A DNA stretch of 60,219 nucleotides from an uncultured Muribaculaceae bacterium. GTDB lineage: Bacteria > Bacteroidota > Bacteroidia > Bacteroidales > Muribaculaceae. The position numbers and the translations under genes are program-made. Of this stretch, positions 43,244 through 52,947 are shown piece by piece. The notes below the pieces were generated by a model, which was not told the origin of the DNA, made no database searches, and was given only the letters and a program-made list of their open reading frames with translations. Where the stretch lies: assembly GCA_910578365.1 (NCBI GenBank), contig CAJTRC010000005.1:1-60219 (forward strand), read 5' to 3'. Within the stretch, counting starts at the first letter, position 1. Every line of letters begins with the position of its first letter.

Positions 43244-44590
43244 ATGTTGGAAAAGTACAAATTTTTCTATAGCATATACATTATCACATTCTGGATAATG
43301 ATGTGCTGGGGCTTTGTATCCCAGGAATTTTTACCTTTTCTACAGTCGCTTGATTCAGTCGTACTGCTGTTAGGCGACGCCGTTCTGATAATGCTGGGCA
43401 TCGTTATGATGCGCAACCGCGGAGATTTTGTGTTTCTGGCGGTGTATCTGCTGATGGCGTTCATATCTACCATATTGGTAAACAAGGTAGGAATGATACA
43501 CTATCTCAATGGCGCGCGCGACTTTATCGGGCTGCTGTTTGTGGTGCCTATAGTACGCTGGTTTCTGATGTCGGACCGTAAGGCCGATTTCTGCAAATCT
43601 ATGAATCGCCAGTTGCGTGTGTGGCTCTATGTGCAGGCATTCTGTATTACCTGGCAGTTTGTAAAATACGGAGCCAACGATGCCGGCGGCGGCTCGTTCG
43701 GCTATGGCAGTTCCGGCATGGTGTCGACTCTGATTTTCGCGGTGTCGTTTTACTTTGTAATCCGCCGCTGGGACTACAACAACATCTGGCAGAGCATAAA
43801 GCAAAACAAGGAGTACCTGATACTGTTGTACCCGACAATGTTGAACGAAACCAAAATTTCGTTTGCATATCTGCTTATATATATAGTGCTGTTGGTGAAG
43901 GTCGACAGGACACTGTTTATAAAGTCGATATTCATGGTTCCTGTTGCTGCCGCTGTTTTCGCTCTGGTATTCAGTATATATGTCGACGTTACCAACCAGT
44001 CGTCGGAAGATATATTGTCGGAGGACTTTCTGGAGGAATATTTCTTTGGCAGCGGTTCCGACATAGCATACCATGCCGAACTGGCGCAACGCTATTTCGA
44101 CGGTGAATTCGACGATGCCCTGTCGGTTGAATGGTGGGCTATGGACGTGCCTCGCATGGCCAAGCTTGTACTTCTCTATCCGGTCATACGCGACGAGCCC
44201 GGCGGGTTTTGGACCGGTGTGGGCGTGGGCCACATGAAGGGCACAAGAACCATAAAGCCTACCAAGTTTTACAAAGAATATGAATGGACTCTGTTCGGAA
44301 CCCGCATGCTGCTGCTCTTTATTGTCATGGAGCTGGGTATACCTGGTCTGATATGGTGGCTCTGGGGATTTTTCCGCATAACTTGCTTACGCCGTAAGGG
44401 GCTGCCGTATTTCGATAAAAGAATTGCCCTCTTTATCACTGCCCAGATGGTAATGGCGATGTTCTACACCGATTATTTGCGTATGGCGGCTCCATGGATG
44501 ATATTCGCCTACATGTTGCTGCAGCCGCGTTATACCGCTCCTGAAACAGTAGAAGAGGAGAAGCCTGCTCTGAGTTATTCCTTACCCTGA
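43244..44590 (+). CDS. O-antigen/capsule polymerase-like membrane protein (Wzy)
   Basis: The 448 residues form about ten hydrophobic helices with a larger periplasmic loop at about 245-330 that holds charged sequence (SSEDILSEDFLEEYFFG). This is the usual layout of Wzy polymerases and O-antigen ligases, whose sequences are too variable for a motif call. Its place directly after wza-wzc supports a polymerase. The last 16 bases overlap the convergent GT2 gene. Confidence 0.7.
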   Translation: MLEKYKFFYSIYIITFWIMMCWGFVSQEFLPFLQSLDSVVLLLGDAVLIMLGIVMMRNRGDFVFLAVYLLMAFISTILVNKVGMIHYLNGARDFIGLLFVVPIVRWFLMSDRKADFCKSMNRQLRVWLYVQAFCITWQFVKYGANDAGGGSFGYGSSGMVSTLIFAVSFYFVIRRWDYNNIWQSIKQNKEYLILLYPTMLNETKISFAYLLIYIVLLVKVDRTLFIKSIFMVPVAAAVFALVFSIYVDVTNQSSEDILSEDFLEEYFFGSGSDIAYHAELAQRYFDGEFDDALSVEWWAMDVPRMAKLVLLYPVIRDEPGGFWTGVGVGHMKGTRTIKPTKFYKEYEWTLFGTRMLLLFIVMELGIPGLIWWLWGFFRITCLRRKGLPYFDKRIALFITAQMVMAMFYTDYLRMAAPWMIFAYMLLQPRYTAPETVEEEKPALSYSLP

Positions 44591-45567
44591 AGCCTGCGGA
44601 TAATTATGCGGGCGCTGCTTACGACGTAGCGGTACACAGCCGAGTGCATGCACAGAAATGTGTGTGTCGCAAAACGGGTGCCGCAGACATTGGCCATGTG
44701 GCGGTAGCCAAGCTGTCGTTTTATATCCGGATGAATTGATTTCAGCAAGTCCGGCCTGGCGCCTTTTTCGAGGTACAGGCTCAGATAGCGTATCATTTGG
44801 TTGTCGTTGCAGTGTGTAAATTCCGAACTGCGCTCCTCTATGAATTCATAGCTGCCGTAGAGAGATTTGAACTGACCGATAACAGCCTTTTCATTGATTT
44901 TCGTGCGGGTCGACGATGCGGGATTAATCCAGTACCAGTACACCACCCGGTCGAGTCCGTGGACTGTCGGTTGCCTCAGCATGAGAATTTCGGTGAGAAG
45001 TCGGCGGTCTTCCGACAGTTTCATGTGCTTTTCCGCCGTGTAGCGCACACCCTCGAAGAGCGAGCGCCGGAAGAGTATTCCCCACAGTGCAGGCGTGCCC
45101 CAGTTGAGAATAAAACGAATGTATGAGCGGTAGTCGCTGCCTACACGTGTAGCCCTGTGGCGCGGTACCTTTTTGCCGCTTTCGCCTACCATCTCAGCAT
45201 TGCCGACAGTAATGTCGGCGCCGCTTTCTTTAGCTGAATTGTATAGCATGGACAGGGCGTCGGGGGGCAGCAGGTCGTCACCGTCGCAGAAAAACAGATA
45301 CTCTCCGCAGGCCATGTCGTATCCGCTTTCGCGGGCTTTCATGGGGCCTTCGTTCTGCGCTTTGTGAATGGCTTTCACTCTGGAGTCGCGCTGAACATAG
45401 CTGTTGATTATCGCCGCGCTGCCGTCGGGGGTGCAGTCGTCGACACATATCACTTCGATTTCTCTAAGACTTTGTCGTAAAACAGAGTCGAGGCAGCGCG
45501 AAAGGTATTTCTCAACATTATATACCGGAATGATTACCGATATTTTTACAATGGTGTCAGTGTTCAT
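44575..45567 (-). CDS. Family 2 glycosyltransferase
   Basis: The 330-residue GT-A enzyme opens with VKISVIIPVYNVEKYLSRCLDSVL, has VICVDDCTPDGS, and the metal-binding CDGDD in LFFCDGDDLLPPDA near 90-100. It has no clear membrane helix. It probably adds one sugar to the lipid-linked repeat unit. It is the last gene of the minus-strand polysaccharide operon and overlaps the pyruvyltransferase-like gene by four bases. Confidence 0.9.
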   Translation of the reverse strand: MNTDTIVKISVIIPVYNVEKYLSRCLDSVLRQSLREIEVICVDDCTPDGSAAIINSYVQRDSRVKAIHKAQNEGPMKARESGYDMACGEYLFFCDGDDLLPPDALSMLYNSAKESGADITVGNAEMVGESGKKVPRHRATRVGSDYRSYIRFILNWGTPALWGILFRRSLFEGVRYTAEKHMKLSEDRRLLTEILMLRQPTVHGLDRVVYWYWINPASSTRTKINEKAVIGQFKSLYGSYEFIEERSSEFTHCNDNQMIRYLSLYLEKGARPDLLKSIHPDIKRQLGYRHMANVCGTRFATHTFLCMHSAVYRYVVSSARIIIRRLQGKE

Positions 45568-46634
45568 TTCAGGGCGTCGTTAAGAAATTGAAGCGATATA
45601 CTGCGCAGTCCGTCGAGTCGGCACTCAACGTCGTGCCAGTCGGGTTCGAGGGCAACCAAGCGGTCAATATGGCTTTCATTTGCAATCAGATGATTTTCCA
45701 GCCCCAGTTGCGATAGCAGGGAGTGCAGGCGGCTGTTGCCTCGGCGATGGTTCGACAGCACCGCGAACTTGCGGTGGAATATAATTGCGAACACAGTGCC
45801 GTGAAACGAGTCGGTGATTACAACCTCGGCCGATGCCATGGCAGAGAGCCATTCGGCCACATGAGTACGCCTGGGGTGAAGGTCGATGTCGATGGCTCCG
45901 AGAATCCGTGCTGCTTTTACGGCAGCTTTGTATTTTGTAGTGTTGATATCAAGGAAGTAGCTTGCCGTATGCCGCGGCATTGAGGCCGGCATATGGCTGT
46001 ACAGCCGGCGGTAATCGTCGGCGCGAAGCAGCAGGGTGGGGTCAAGAACTACTGCTGCGTCGCGGTCAAGATGAGTACGGCACAGTTCAGCACCGGACTT
46101 CTCACGTACCGAAACCGCATCGAAGCGTTTGAGCAGTTTTTTGCACTTGGCGGTCTGAGAGCCGTCGAGCTCCCATGTTTCGGTGCCGAACGAGGCCGCG
46201 TAGGCTATGCGTACACACTGCGAGTCACCGATGAATCTCAAAAATGAATCTTCCAGAGTTCCGATGTTGTATCGCGGGCGCCATACCTGATCGCTGCCTA
46301 CGATGTATGCCCCGGCACCGTCGAGGGGTGAGTAAGCGGTGCAGCGTTCAGTTACTGCTATTTCATTGTTTATGAAGTCGATGTTCGCAGCCATGGGAAA
46401 ACCGTCGGAAGTTGTCATAAAACGGTCGTATCGGCCATAAAGGCGGCGCAGCAGCGTGCGCACATTGCGCCCCCATACTCTGAGCACCTCTTTAAGGCTT
46501 ACCTTGTAAGGGCGGTAAAAATTCAGGGTCACAGGATTGTGTCCCATATTGGCTACAGTTTTCTGCAGAGCCCAGTTCTGCAGAATTCCGCCTATATTAA
46601 TGCCCAGCGGCTGGGTTATGATACCTACTTTCAT
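45564..46634 (-). CDS. Polysaccharide pyruvyl transferase family protein
   Basis: The 356 residues match the CsaB/WcaK-type family: VGIITQPLGINIGGILQNWALQ at the start, VGSDQVWRPRYN, SVREKSGAELC, VVLDPTLLL and the late VVITDSFHGTVFAI with the donor-binding SFHG. Members add pyruvate ketals to sugars, but several relatives act on other groups, so the chemistry is uncertain. It lies beside the F420-dehydrogenase-beta-like gene's operon partner; such pairs recur in capsule loci. Confidence 0.85.
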   Translation of the reverse strand: MKVGIITQPLGINIGGILQNWALQKTVANMGHNPVTLNFYRPYKVSLKEVLRVWGRNVRTLLRRLYGRYDRFMTTSDGFPMAANIDFINNEIAVTERCTAYSPLDGAGAYIVGSDQVWRPRYNIGTLEDSFLRFIGDSQCVRIAYAASFGTETWELDGSQTAKCKKLLKRFDAVSVREKSGAELCRTHLDRDAAVVLDPTLLLRADDYRRLYSHMPASMPRHTASYFLDINTTKYKAAVKAARILGAIDIDLHPRRTHVAEWLSAMASAEVVITDSFHGTVFAIIFHRKFAVLSNHRRGNSRLHSLLSQLGLENHLIANESHIDRLVALEPDWHDVECRLDGLRSISLQFLNDALK

Positions 46635-48175
46635 TTTCTGAACTTCTTTACGATTTTTGAAATCAGCGGGTCGATAAGCTCAACACGTTCGCGGTAACTG
46701 AATCCTATATAGAAAATCAGTATCAGATATATAGTTTCCGAAGCCGCGGTAAGCAAAAAAAATCTCGGCCATCCGCTCTGCATGTTGGCCGAAATCAGGC
46801 ATGGCACTACAAGCGACAGAAGCATCACTCCAAAGCAGCGCATATACACAGTGCCCAAGAGGTTGCGGTAGCTGTATTGTACGTAACCATGAACGATAAC
46901 CCAACTGATGATATGACAGATAGCGTTTATTACCAGTACTGTAATGAGTATGAAGTATGGCGGGAAACCGAGTTTGAGCACAAGGTAGCCTATGGGTAGC
47001 GCCATAATCATAAGGGAGCCGCAGACTACATTGCCGGTTTTGATGCGCCCTATTGCATGGTAAACCATAAGATAGGCCGAGTGGAACGAATCGGTGAGTA
47101 CGATGCCGAAAATAATCATGGCGAAGGACGCTGTGTATGGAGGCACGTCATCGCCAAGCCATACGTGCAGCAGAAAGTCGAGATTGAACGCTATGGGCAT
47201 AATCATGGCGAACATCAGGAAGAACGAAATCTTGCAGCCATAGAACGTCAGACGATACATGGCGTCGTGCCGGTTTTCGGCAAACAGCTTTACCACACGT
47301 GGCCTTACTGCCATGAGAAAGTTAGTCATAAAAGCCTTCAGGCCCGATTGTATCTGCACCACAATGGCACGGGCCGCATTCAGGGTCGGTCCATAAAATA
47401 TGTTAAGCACAATGTTCAGGCCCTGGTTCTGCACCACCACAGCTGTGTTGCCGAAAATATCCCAGCCGGAGTACCCGAGCAGCTTTTTATACAGAGCCTT
47501 GTCGCGGATAAACCGTATGCGGCATTCCGGGTACTTACGGTGGGTGTAAAAGCGGTAGAACAGCTGTATCAGCACCGTATTGGCCATAAGCATGAAGCCG
47601 TAGAGTATCAGGCGGTTGCTAATGTCGTACGTAATCAGGAATGCGATAGCGAGCTTCGATAGCGCCTCGTATAGACCCACATACGCGAACACCGACATAT
47701 TTTCATGGCTGATAATCGAGGCGTTATACGGAACCTGGGTGAATATGAAGCAGGTGGTCACCAGTGAGAACTGAAGAATCCAGAAAGCGTCGGTGAGCCT
47801 GTCGGGCGGTATGGTCATGTAGTTGTACAGAAACCATACTCCGACACTCTCGCCAATCAGAATCACCAGAGCTGCAGCCCCTATATGCAGATTGAGTGCC
47901 GCTGAGAAAGTCCTGGCCAGCTGTCTGAAGTCTTTCCGGCCAAGCTCGTAAGTAAGAAAACGGCTTGTAGAGGCGGCAAGCGAGCCGTTGATGAAGGTCA
48001 TCATCATTACTATGCCGCCAACGACATCGTAGATACCGTAGTCAGTTTCGCCGAGCGCATGAAGTACCACACGCGAGGTGTAGAAGCTCACGACCATCAC
48101 CACCAACATTCTGACATACAGAAAGGCGGTGTTTTTGGCAATAGATTTCTTCTGCGACTGGCTTGCTGCTGACAT
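46631..48175 (-). CDS. Polysaccharide flippase, Wzx-like
   Basis: The 514-residue membrane protein has about 14 helices of the MATE/MOP fold, with FYTSRVVLHALGETDYGIYDVVGGIVMM at the front and LNAARAIVVQIQSGLKAFMTNFLMA in the middle. It should move the undecaprenyl-linked repeat unit across the inner membrane for Wzy. Its ATG shares one base with the stop of the iron-sulfur gene before it (TAATG). Confidence 0.88.
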   Translation of the reverse strand: MSAASQSQKKSIAKNTAFLYVRMLVVMVVSFYTSRVVLHALGETDYGIYDVVGGIVMMMTFINGSLAASTSRFLTYELGRKDFRQLARTFSAALNLHIGAAALVILIGESVGVWFLYNYMTIPPDRLTDAFWILQFSLVTTCFIFTQVPYNASIISHENMSVFAYVGLYEALSKLAIAFLITYDISNRLILYGFMLMANTVLIQLFYRFYTHRKYPECRIRFIRDKALYKKLLGYSGWDIFGNTAVVVQNQGLNIVLNIFYGPTLNAARAIVVQIQSGLKAFMTNFLMAVRPRVVKLFAENRHDAMYRLTFYGCKISFFLMFAMIMPIAFNLDFLLHVWLGDDVPPYTASFAMIIFGIVLTDSFHSAYLMVYHAIGRIKTGNVVCGSLMIMALPIGYLVLKLGFPPYFILITVLVINAICHIISWVIVHGYVQYSYRNLLGTVYMRCFGVMLLSLVVPCLISANMQSGWPRFFLLTAASETIYLILIFYIGFSYRERVELIDPLISKIVKKFRK

Positions 48176-49347
48176 TACTTTATAAAACTTCTGAGCTTGC
48201 GTATTATTCTGTTTATCAACGGGCCTTTGTTGTTTCCGAGTTTGCGCATGGCGTAGTCGAACCCTTTTTCGTCGAGGAGTTCGTAGAATTGCTTGCGGTC
48301 GATTTTTCCCGGGGCCGAATTATGCAGCAGGTGCGGATTTCCGGCAATTGCGCCTTCGAGCGGTTCGGCATTGGATGCAACGGAGTCGCCGAGCGATTTA
48401 TAGAAAGCGCGTCCCTTATTGTTGTTGAGCAGTACCAGCGATGTTCCCATTGGGCTGTCCCAGTCGGGGTCCACGTTCTCGATGCCCCAGAAATCGCCTA
48501 TAGTAATATCGGCCACACGCGGCAGTTTTTTGAATTTACATTCAAAGCAGCACGGGCGCGAGCCTATGTGTGTGCCTATAAAGCAGCGAGTGAAAGCATC
48601 CTTGGTGCGGTTGCGCACATATTCCTTGCCATTGGCAAAGGTGGCCTTGAAGGCAAAGTTGTGCCAGCCGCCGTATCCCTTGTTTTTGGGATGATAGGAG
48701 AGCATCCGGGCTCCGTAGCGTACCTCCAGACTCTCTACATATTTCTTGAAAAGCTTTGGCGAGTTTATATTTCCGCAGACAAAGTCCACAATAATAAGAT
48801 TGTCGTAATCTCTGCGCAGAAACGAACGCAGCCCCGCCATCTGGCACGGAGTGCCGCAAATCAGAACCTTTCGTCCGGTTTTCAGAGCATCGCGTACGCT
48901 GCGGTAAATGCCGGTGGCATCGCTCTGGAAGTATTTCGAACCACGTATGCGACGCAGGTCCTCCGGGTCGTCAGAAAGAATATGCCGAGCCTGAAAATCA
49001 TCAGTCCATATGGCGCCGCCAATAAAGCCGCCATCGGCCAGCACTTTTTCGGCGAGAGCCGAGAAAACGCCACCCGAGGTACTTATCATGCGGATATCGG
49101 GGTCGGTGTTGTACGAGGCGAGTACATCGGGGCTGCCGAATTCGCTGTTGCAGGCATTGAGGGCGGCGGCGTTAATCAGCGGACACACTTTCAGGCACAG
49201 ACTGCAGTCGATACACTTGCCGAGGTCGACTTTGGCCTGCCAGAAACCTTCGATATCGGTTTCCCAGCCTATCGCCGATGTGGGGCAGCAGTCCAGACAG
49301 GCACCGCAGCCGGTACAGTCTTCTTTGCGTTTTATGTCTATGGGCAT
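48175..49347 (-). CDS. F420 hydrogenase/dehydrogenase beta-subunit-like iron-sulfur protein
   Basis: The 390 residues start at ATG 49347, just before two [4Fe-4S] motifs: C11/C14/C17/C21 and C45/C48/C51/C55. The rest is the FrhB/FdhB-type flavin domain (STSGGVFSALAEKVL, KVLICGTPCQMAGLRSFLRRDY, DITIGDFWGIE). In bacterial polysaccharide loci such proteins are frequent beside pyruvyltransferase-like genes; their reaction is not established, but a redox step on a sugar or acyl group is likely. An in-frame extension upstream of the ATG lacks conserved sequence. Confidence 0.87.
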   Translation of the reverse strand: MPIDIKRKEDCTGCGACLDCCPTSAIGWETDIEGFWQAKVDLGKCIDCSLCLKVCPLINAAALNACNSEFGSPDVLASYNTDPDIRMISTSGGVFSALAEKVLADGGFIGGAIWTDDFQARHILSDDPEDLRRIRGSKYFQSDATGIYRSVRDALKTGRKVLICGTPCQMAGLRSFLRRDYDNLIIVDFVCGNINSPKLFKKYVESLEVRYGARMLSYHPKNKGYGGWHNFAFKATFANGKEYVRNRTKDAFTRCFIGTHIGSRPCCFECKFKKLPRVADITIGDFWGIENVDPDWDSPMGTSLVLLNNNKGRAFYKSLGDSVASNAEPLEGAIAGNPHLLHNSAPGKIDRKQFYELLDEKGFDYAMRKLGNNKGPLINRIIRKLRSFIK

Positions 49348-49364
49348 ACCGGTTACGAGGAGAG

Positions 49365-50042
49365 CTATTGGTGTGACCAGTTGATATTTTTGGCGAATGT
49401 GCGCGAGGGGTCGGCCATGACAAGCGAGCCGGCCTTTACGCGCCCTTGTACTATGGCACCGGCGCCAATAATGGCGTTGTCGCCAATCTTGGAGCCTTTC
49501 AGAATCATGGCGCCCTGGCCAATCCATACATGGTTGCCTATCTCGACGGGCGCTGTAGCTTTATATCCGTCGATAAGCACCTGATGTCCGCCGTCGTTGT
49601 CGCGTATAACCACGCCGCGCGATATAAGGCAGTTTGACCCTATGCTTATTCGGTCCATGCATATAATCTCGACTCCATTGTTCATTACACACGGAGCGCC
49701 AATTTCGAGTTCGGCGCCCTTGAACAGCTGTATGTCGCAGCCATGGTATATCACCATTCTTTTTTCTATGGCATCGGCATCAGGCTTATTTAGTTTCAGT
49801 TTGGAGTTCCGGTCCATCCAGATGCTTGTTTCGATGCGTGAGCCACGGTATTTTTTGTATCCGAAGAAAGTGTCGCACTCAATGCTGATTTCGGCCGACG
49901 GATGCAGGTCGAGCAGCGAGTACGGAGTACAGCAAATCCGGCCTGAGCCTTTGTGCTTGCGCAGGATGTTGAAGCAGAAAGTACGCCACAGAGCGCCCGG
50001 GCGCCAGATGCCTTGTTTTATGATAGTAGTGAATTTACCCAT
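49365..50042 (-). CDS. Left-handed beta-helix (hexapeptide) acyltransferase
   Basis: The 225 residues carry hexapeptide repeats from about 105 to 205 (IGAPCVMNNGVEIICMDRIS, IGSNCLISRGVVIRD, VEIGNHVWIGQGAMILKG, IGDNAIIGAGAIVQG). The WIGQGA region and DNDGGH with its His are typical of O-acetyltransferases of the CapG/WcaF kind. It follows the ACP gene by 14 bases, so the donor may be the ACP-bound acyl group rather than acetyl-CoA; this is inference. Confidence 0.85.
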   Translation of the reverse strand: MGKFTTIIKQGIWRPGALWRTFCFNILRKHKGSGRICCTPYSLLDLHPSAEISIECDTFFGYKKYRGSRIETSIWMDRNSKLKLNKPDADAIEKRMVIYHGCDIQLFKGAELEIGAPCVMNNGVEIICMDRISIGSNCLISRGVVIRDNDGGHQVLIDGYKATAPVEIGNHVWIGQGAMILKGSKIGDNAIIGAGAIVQGRVKAGSLVMADPSRTFAKNINWSHQ

Positions 50043-50056
50043 TTTTTATCGGACAC

Positions 50057-50296
50057 TTATATTTTGCTTGCTATGCAGCGTGCCATCTCGCCTACATTCT
50101 TCCATGAAATCAGTTCGCCGGAAGTAAAGCGGACTCCAAGTTCGCTTTCAATTTCGACGATGAGCTGGACATTGGCCAGTGAATCCCATTCTTCTATATC
50201 GGCTGCGCAGGTTGTGTCGGACAATACAATACTTTCGTTGTCCAGAACGTCGCGGAAAATTTCTTGAAGTTGTTGTATTATTTCAGTCTGAGTCAT
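50057..50296 (-). CDS. Acyl carrier protein
   Basis: The 79-residue protein has the carrier fold and the phosphopantetheine serine S39 in EWDSLANVQLIVEIE. It is not the fatty-acid AcpP (which has DSLD.VELVM), and it overlaps the FkbH-like gene by 14 bases. It probably carries the group made by that enzyme. Confidence 0.88.
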   Translation of the reverse strand: MTQTEIIQQLQEIFRDVLDNESIVLSDTTCAADIEEWDSLANVQLIVEIESELGVRFTSGELISWKNVGEMARCIASKI

Positions 50297-52016
50297 TTTC
50301 AGAAACTATATGGTTGTTGTGTTTTATATAATCGTTGATGTTGAGTACGTACTTGTTGGCTTCAGCTGTTTCGCAGAATCCGAGAGAGCTGTAGTGCTGG
50401 GCCACGATTTTGTTTTTGGCCGACGGAATGTATTCGCCGATTATGCGGTTGAAGCCGTTCTGCGAGGCATAGTCGCAAATGGCGTTCAGTACAAAATGCT
50501 CCATGCCTCGGTTGAGCACACGGCACGACATCAGCCAGGTGTCGACGAACAGTGAGGAATCGTCGGCTTCTTTTTTCAGAATCACTACCGAAATCAGTCC
50601 ATTGTCACCGTATTTGTCGCTGAGGTAGAATGCAAAAGTCGCATAGCGGCTGTCGGCGCATATACGCCGGATATCTTCTTCGTCGTACCTTGCCGTGCGC
50701 AGATTGAACTGGTTGCTGCGCTGGGTCAGTTGTGCCACACGAGGAGTATTGAAGCTGTTGAACGGCTCAACCTTTGCTTTCATTTCAAGCGATTCCAGGA
50801 AATCGTCGACATTGGTAAACTTCAGGCGCTCCATAGCCCTGCTGGCCTGAATCTGATACTGCTTAGTGCGCGCGGCGTCCTCGCTCGAATATGCCGCCGC
50901 CTCGAACAGATTGCAGCCATATAGAAACTCAAGGTAGTCAGCGGGGTCTTCGGGCATGTCCGGCACGGTAATCCCCTCGATGTTGCTGCGCACTATATCG
51001 CGCTCGAATGGATTGTCATCGACGAACACCATCGAGTCGAAGCCTATGTTGAGAGTCTGCTGTATATATCTGATATTATCAGCTTTGTTTTCCCAGTTAG
51101 CCACAATCATGGCAAAATCGTCGAGAGTCAGCACCATCTCAGGATTGCGGGTGAAAGCCTCGCGTACCACCTGCTCGTCGTTTTTGCTGCATACGGCCAG
51201 AATGATACCTCGGTTTTTAAGCTGCTTTATCCATGCCTGAAACTCCGAGAAAGCCTTGCCTATGCCAATGCTGTGGCCAATCTGTATCCCTTCCCAGCCG
51301 TCGTCGCCCACAACTCCGCCCCAGAGGGTATTGTCCAGGTCAAGAATCAGGCACTTCTTGAATTTGCCTTTAATGGCCGAGATTATATCGCATACTTTCG
51401 CCGCCACATAAGGCAGCGCATTGATGCTCAATACCATTTCGGTACTTGTATATATGGCGGCGTCGAACATGAACTTACGTCCGAAGCGGTTCTGTATATC
51501 CGAAATAGCGCACAGGTAGAAGCCTGCGTGAGTCGAAGCATACTCGCATAGCAGCAAGTTGAGTTTACGCAGCTGGTATATAAACGAACTTTCGACTTTC
51601 AGACCGTAGCTGCCGAATACATTGTCATCGATTTCAGGATAGTCGAAATATATGAGCTTGCTGCAAGCCGCCGAGGCAAGGGCGTCGATTTGTGCCATTC
51701 GTTCCTGTGCCAGATCGGAGTGCGAGTGAGGAGCATCGGAATTATATTTCTCCAGCAGTTTGTGGGTCGACTGGAAAATTATGGTGAAATCCGGCTCGAA
51801 AGCATGGTATGCCGAGTCGGGGTTTAAAACCTGCAGTTCAATCTGGCTGTAGTCGGCCTCAAATATGCTGACGTCGAAATTGTGCAATTTGGCCATACCC
51901 TTAATTGCCGTACACAGCAACTGGGTGGCACTGTCGCCCAGTATTGCTACTTTCAGATGCGGCATTTCGCCCGAAGTTTGCCGGGATAATTTTTTTAATT
52001 CCTGAAATGTCTTCAT
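50283..52016 (-). CDS. FkbH-like protein (HAD-IIIC phosphatase with acyltransferase-like C-terminus)
   Basis: The 577 residues have an SGNH-like N-terminal segment (VAILGDSATQ, 23-32), the HAD site D226/D228/T230 in LDLDNTLWGG, ILAVCSKND with the conserved Cys, FVDDNPFER, and a GNAT-like C-terminal domain (about 410-560). FkbH enzymes take 1,3-bisphosphoglycerate, dephosphorylate it and load glycerate onto an ACP. The next gene is an ACP, so the same reaction is likely here. The glyceryl or derived unit would then decorate the polysaccharide. Confidence 0.88.
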   Translation of the reverse strand: MKTFQELKKLSRQTSGEMPHLKVAILGDSATQLLCTAIKGMAKLHNFDVSIFEADYSQIELQVLNPDSAYHAFEPDFTIIFQSTHKLLEKYNSDAPHSHSDLAQERMAQIDALASAACSKLIYFDYPEIDDNVFGSYGLKVESSFIYQLRKLNLLLCEYASTHAGFYLCAISDIQNRFGRKFMFDAAIYTSTEMVLSINALPYVAAKVCDIISAIKGKFKKCLILDLDNTLWGGVVGDDGWEGIQIGHSIGIGKAFSEFQAWIKQLKNRGIILAVCSKNDEQVVREAFTRNPEMVLTLDDFAMIVANWENKADNIRYIQQTLNIGFDSMVFVDDNPFERDIVRSNIEGITVPDMPEDPADYLEFLYGCNLFEAAAYSSEDAARTKQYQIQASRAMERLKFTNVDDFLESLEMKAKVEPFNSFNTPRVAQLTQRSNQFNLRTARYDEEDIRRICADSRYATFAFYLSDKYGDNGLISVVILKKEADDSSLFVDTWLMSCRVLNRGMEHFVLNAICDYASQNGFNRIIGEYIPSAKNKIVAQHYSSLGFCETAEANKYVLNINDYIKHNNHIVSENDSD

Positions 52017-52945
52017 TGTAGTAGTCCTTTCTGTTTGAGATTATCGAGCATTAGCTTTGTAAACTTTTTGCGTCCGTCAGCATTAAGGCACAGGGCGTCG
52101 AAATAGTTTTGAACGTGCGACATTTCGTTATGCCGTGAGAAGTCAATGCAGTCAACTCCGCTATTTGCTATAGGGCTGTAAAGCGCCTGCCTGAGGAAAC
52201 TGTCGGGCAGCAATGCTGCCAGAGAATCTGCCATAGGGGGGATTATAATCACCGTCCTGAGGCCGCGTTCGGCACAGAATTGCTTGATATTCGCAATGAT
52301 ATTTACATTAAAAACGATATCATCGCATAATTTATTGTCAAGAGGGCTGTTTAAATTTTCGATGCCGAATTCGGCCTGCCAGCGCTGCACATAATTGCGG
52401 GCCGACTGACCGATACTGTCACCAGTCTGAGTGTTGCCTCCTGCCGCCAGCTGGCGCTGCAGTCGGCGGCTTAGAAGCCCTTTGAGCTGCGGTGCGATGG
52501 ATAGTGCGTACAGCAGAGGGTGACGCTTGATTTTCTGATACTTCGTTTCGCTGTAATTGTTCACCAAGGCATGGTGGAGCACCATATAGTAGCGGTCGTC
52601 GGCGCACACGGGGCCGTCGGCCTCGGTGTAGCGTCGTTTCAGCAGCGAGAACGGGCACAGCACCAATATCACAAGTCCGGCACCGTTATCGCTCAGATAT
52701 GAGTGATAATTTTTGAGCATGCGGAAATCATACTCAAGAGTCTGAGGTATCACGGCCAGATTAAAGCCGTTTGCACCGGCGGTGCTGAAATCTATGGCGA
52801 ATTTGGCCGGACGGCTACCCAGACTGATAATGTCGAGCTGCTGCGGTATATGTCTGATATGCGCATAGTCGGGCAGCAGTATATCGTGCAGCTTCAGGTT
52901 GATTCTGTTGTTGGCTATGGCTAATTTGCGTTTTATGTCTACCAT
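52013..52945 (-). CDS. SGNH-like protein of the polysaccharide locus
   Basis: The 310 residues start at ATG 52945, two bases past the aldo/keto reductase stop. The plan resembles SGNH/DltD-like acyl-handling proteins of surface-glycan loci: IISLGSRPAKFAIDF where GDSRA is expected, GANGFNLA, LVILVLCPFSLL, and a C-terminal FDALCLNADGRKKFTKLML block where family members have D..HLN..G. Both the Ser and the final His positions look changed. It overlaps the FkbH-like gene by four bases. It may handle the acyl group or act without hydrolysis. Confidence 0.5.
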   Translation of the reverse strand: MVDIKRKLAIANNRINLKLHDILLPDYAHIRHIPQQLDIISLGSRPAKFAIDFSTAGANGFNLAVIPQTLEYDFRMLKNYHSYLSDNGAGLVILVLCPFSLLKRRYTEADGPVCADDRYYMVLHHALVNNYSETKYQKIKRHPLLYALSIAPQLKGLLSRRLQRQLAAGGNTQTGDSIGQSARNYVQRWQAEFGIENLNSPLDNKLCDDIVFNVNIIANIKQFCAERGLRTVIIIPPMADSLAALLPDSFLRQALYSPIANSGVDCIDFSRHNEMSHVQNYFDALCLNADGRKKFTKLMLDNLKQKGLLQ

Positions 52946-52947
52946 CG

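Noticed and set aside
44575..44590. Assembly error at the convergent overlap
   Set aside because: Both proteins end in plausible family-like tails, and another convergent pair (38830-38852) overlaps the same way.
48163..49584. 473-residue plus-strand ORF opposite the iron-sulfur and acyltransferase genes
   Set aside because: It crosses two well-supported genes and shows no recognisable domain.
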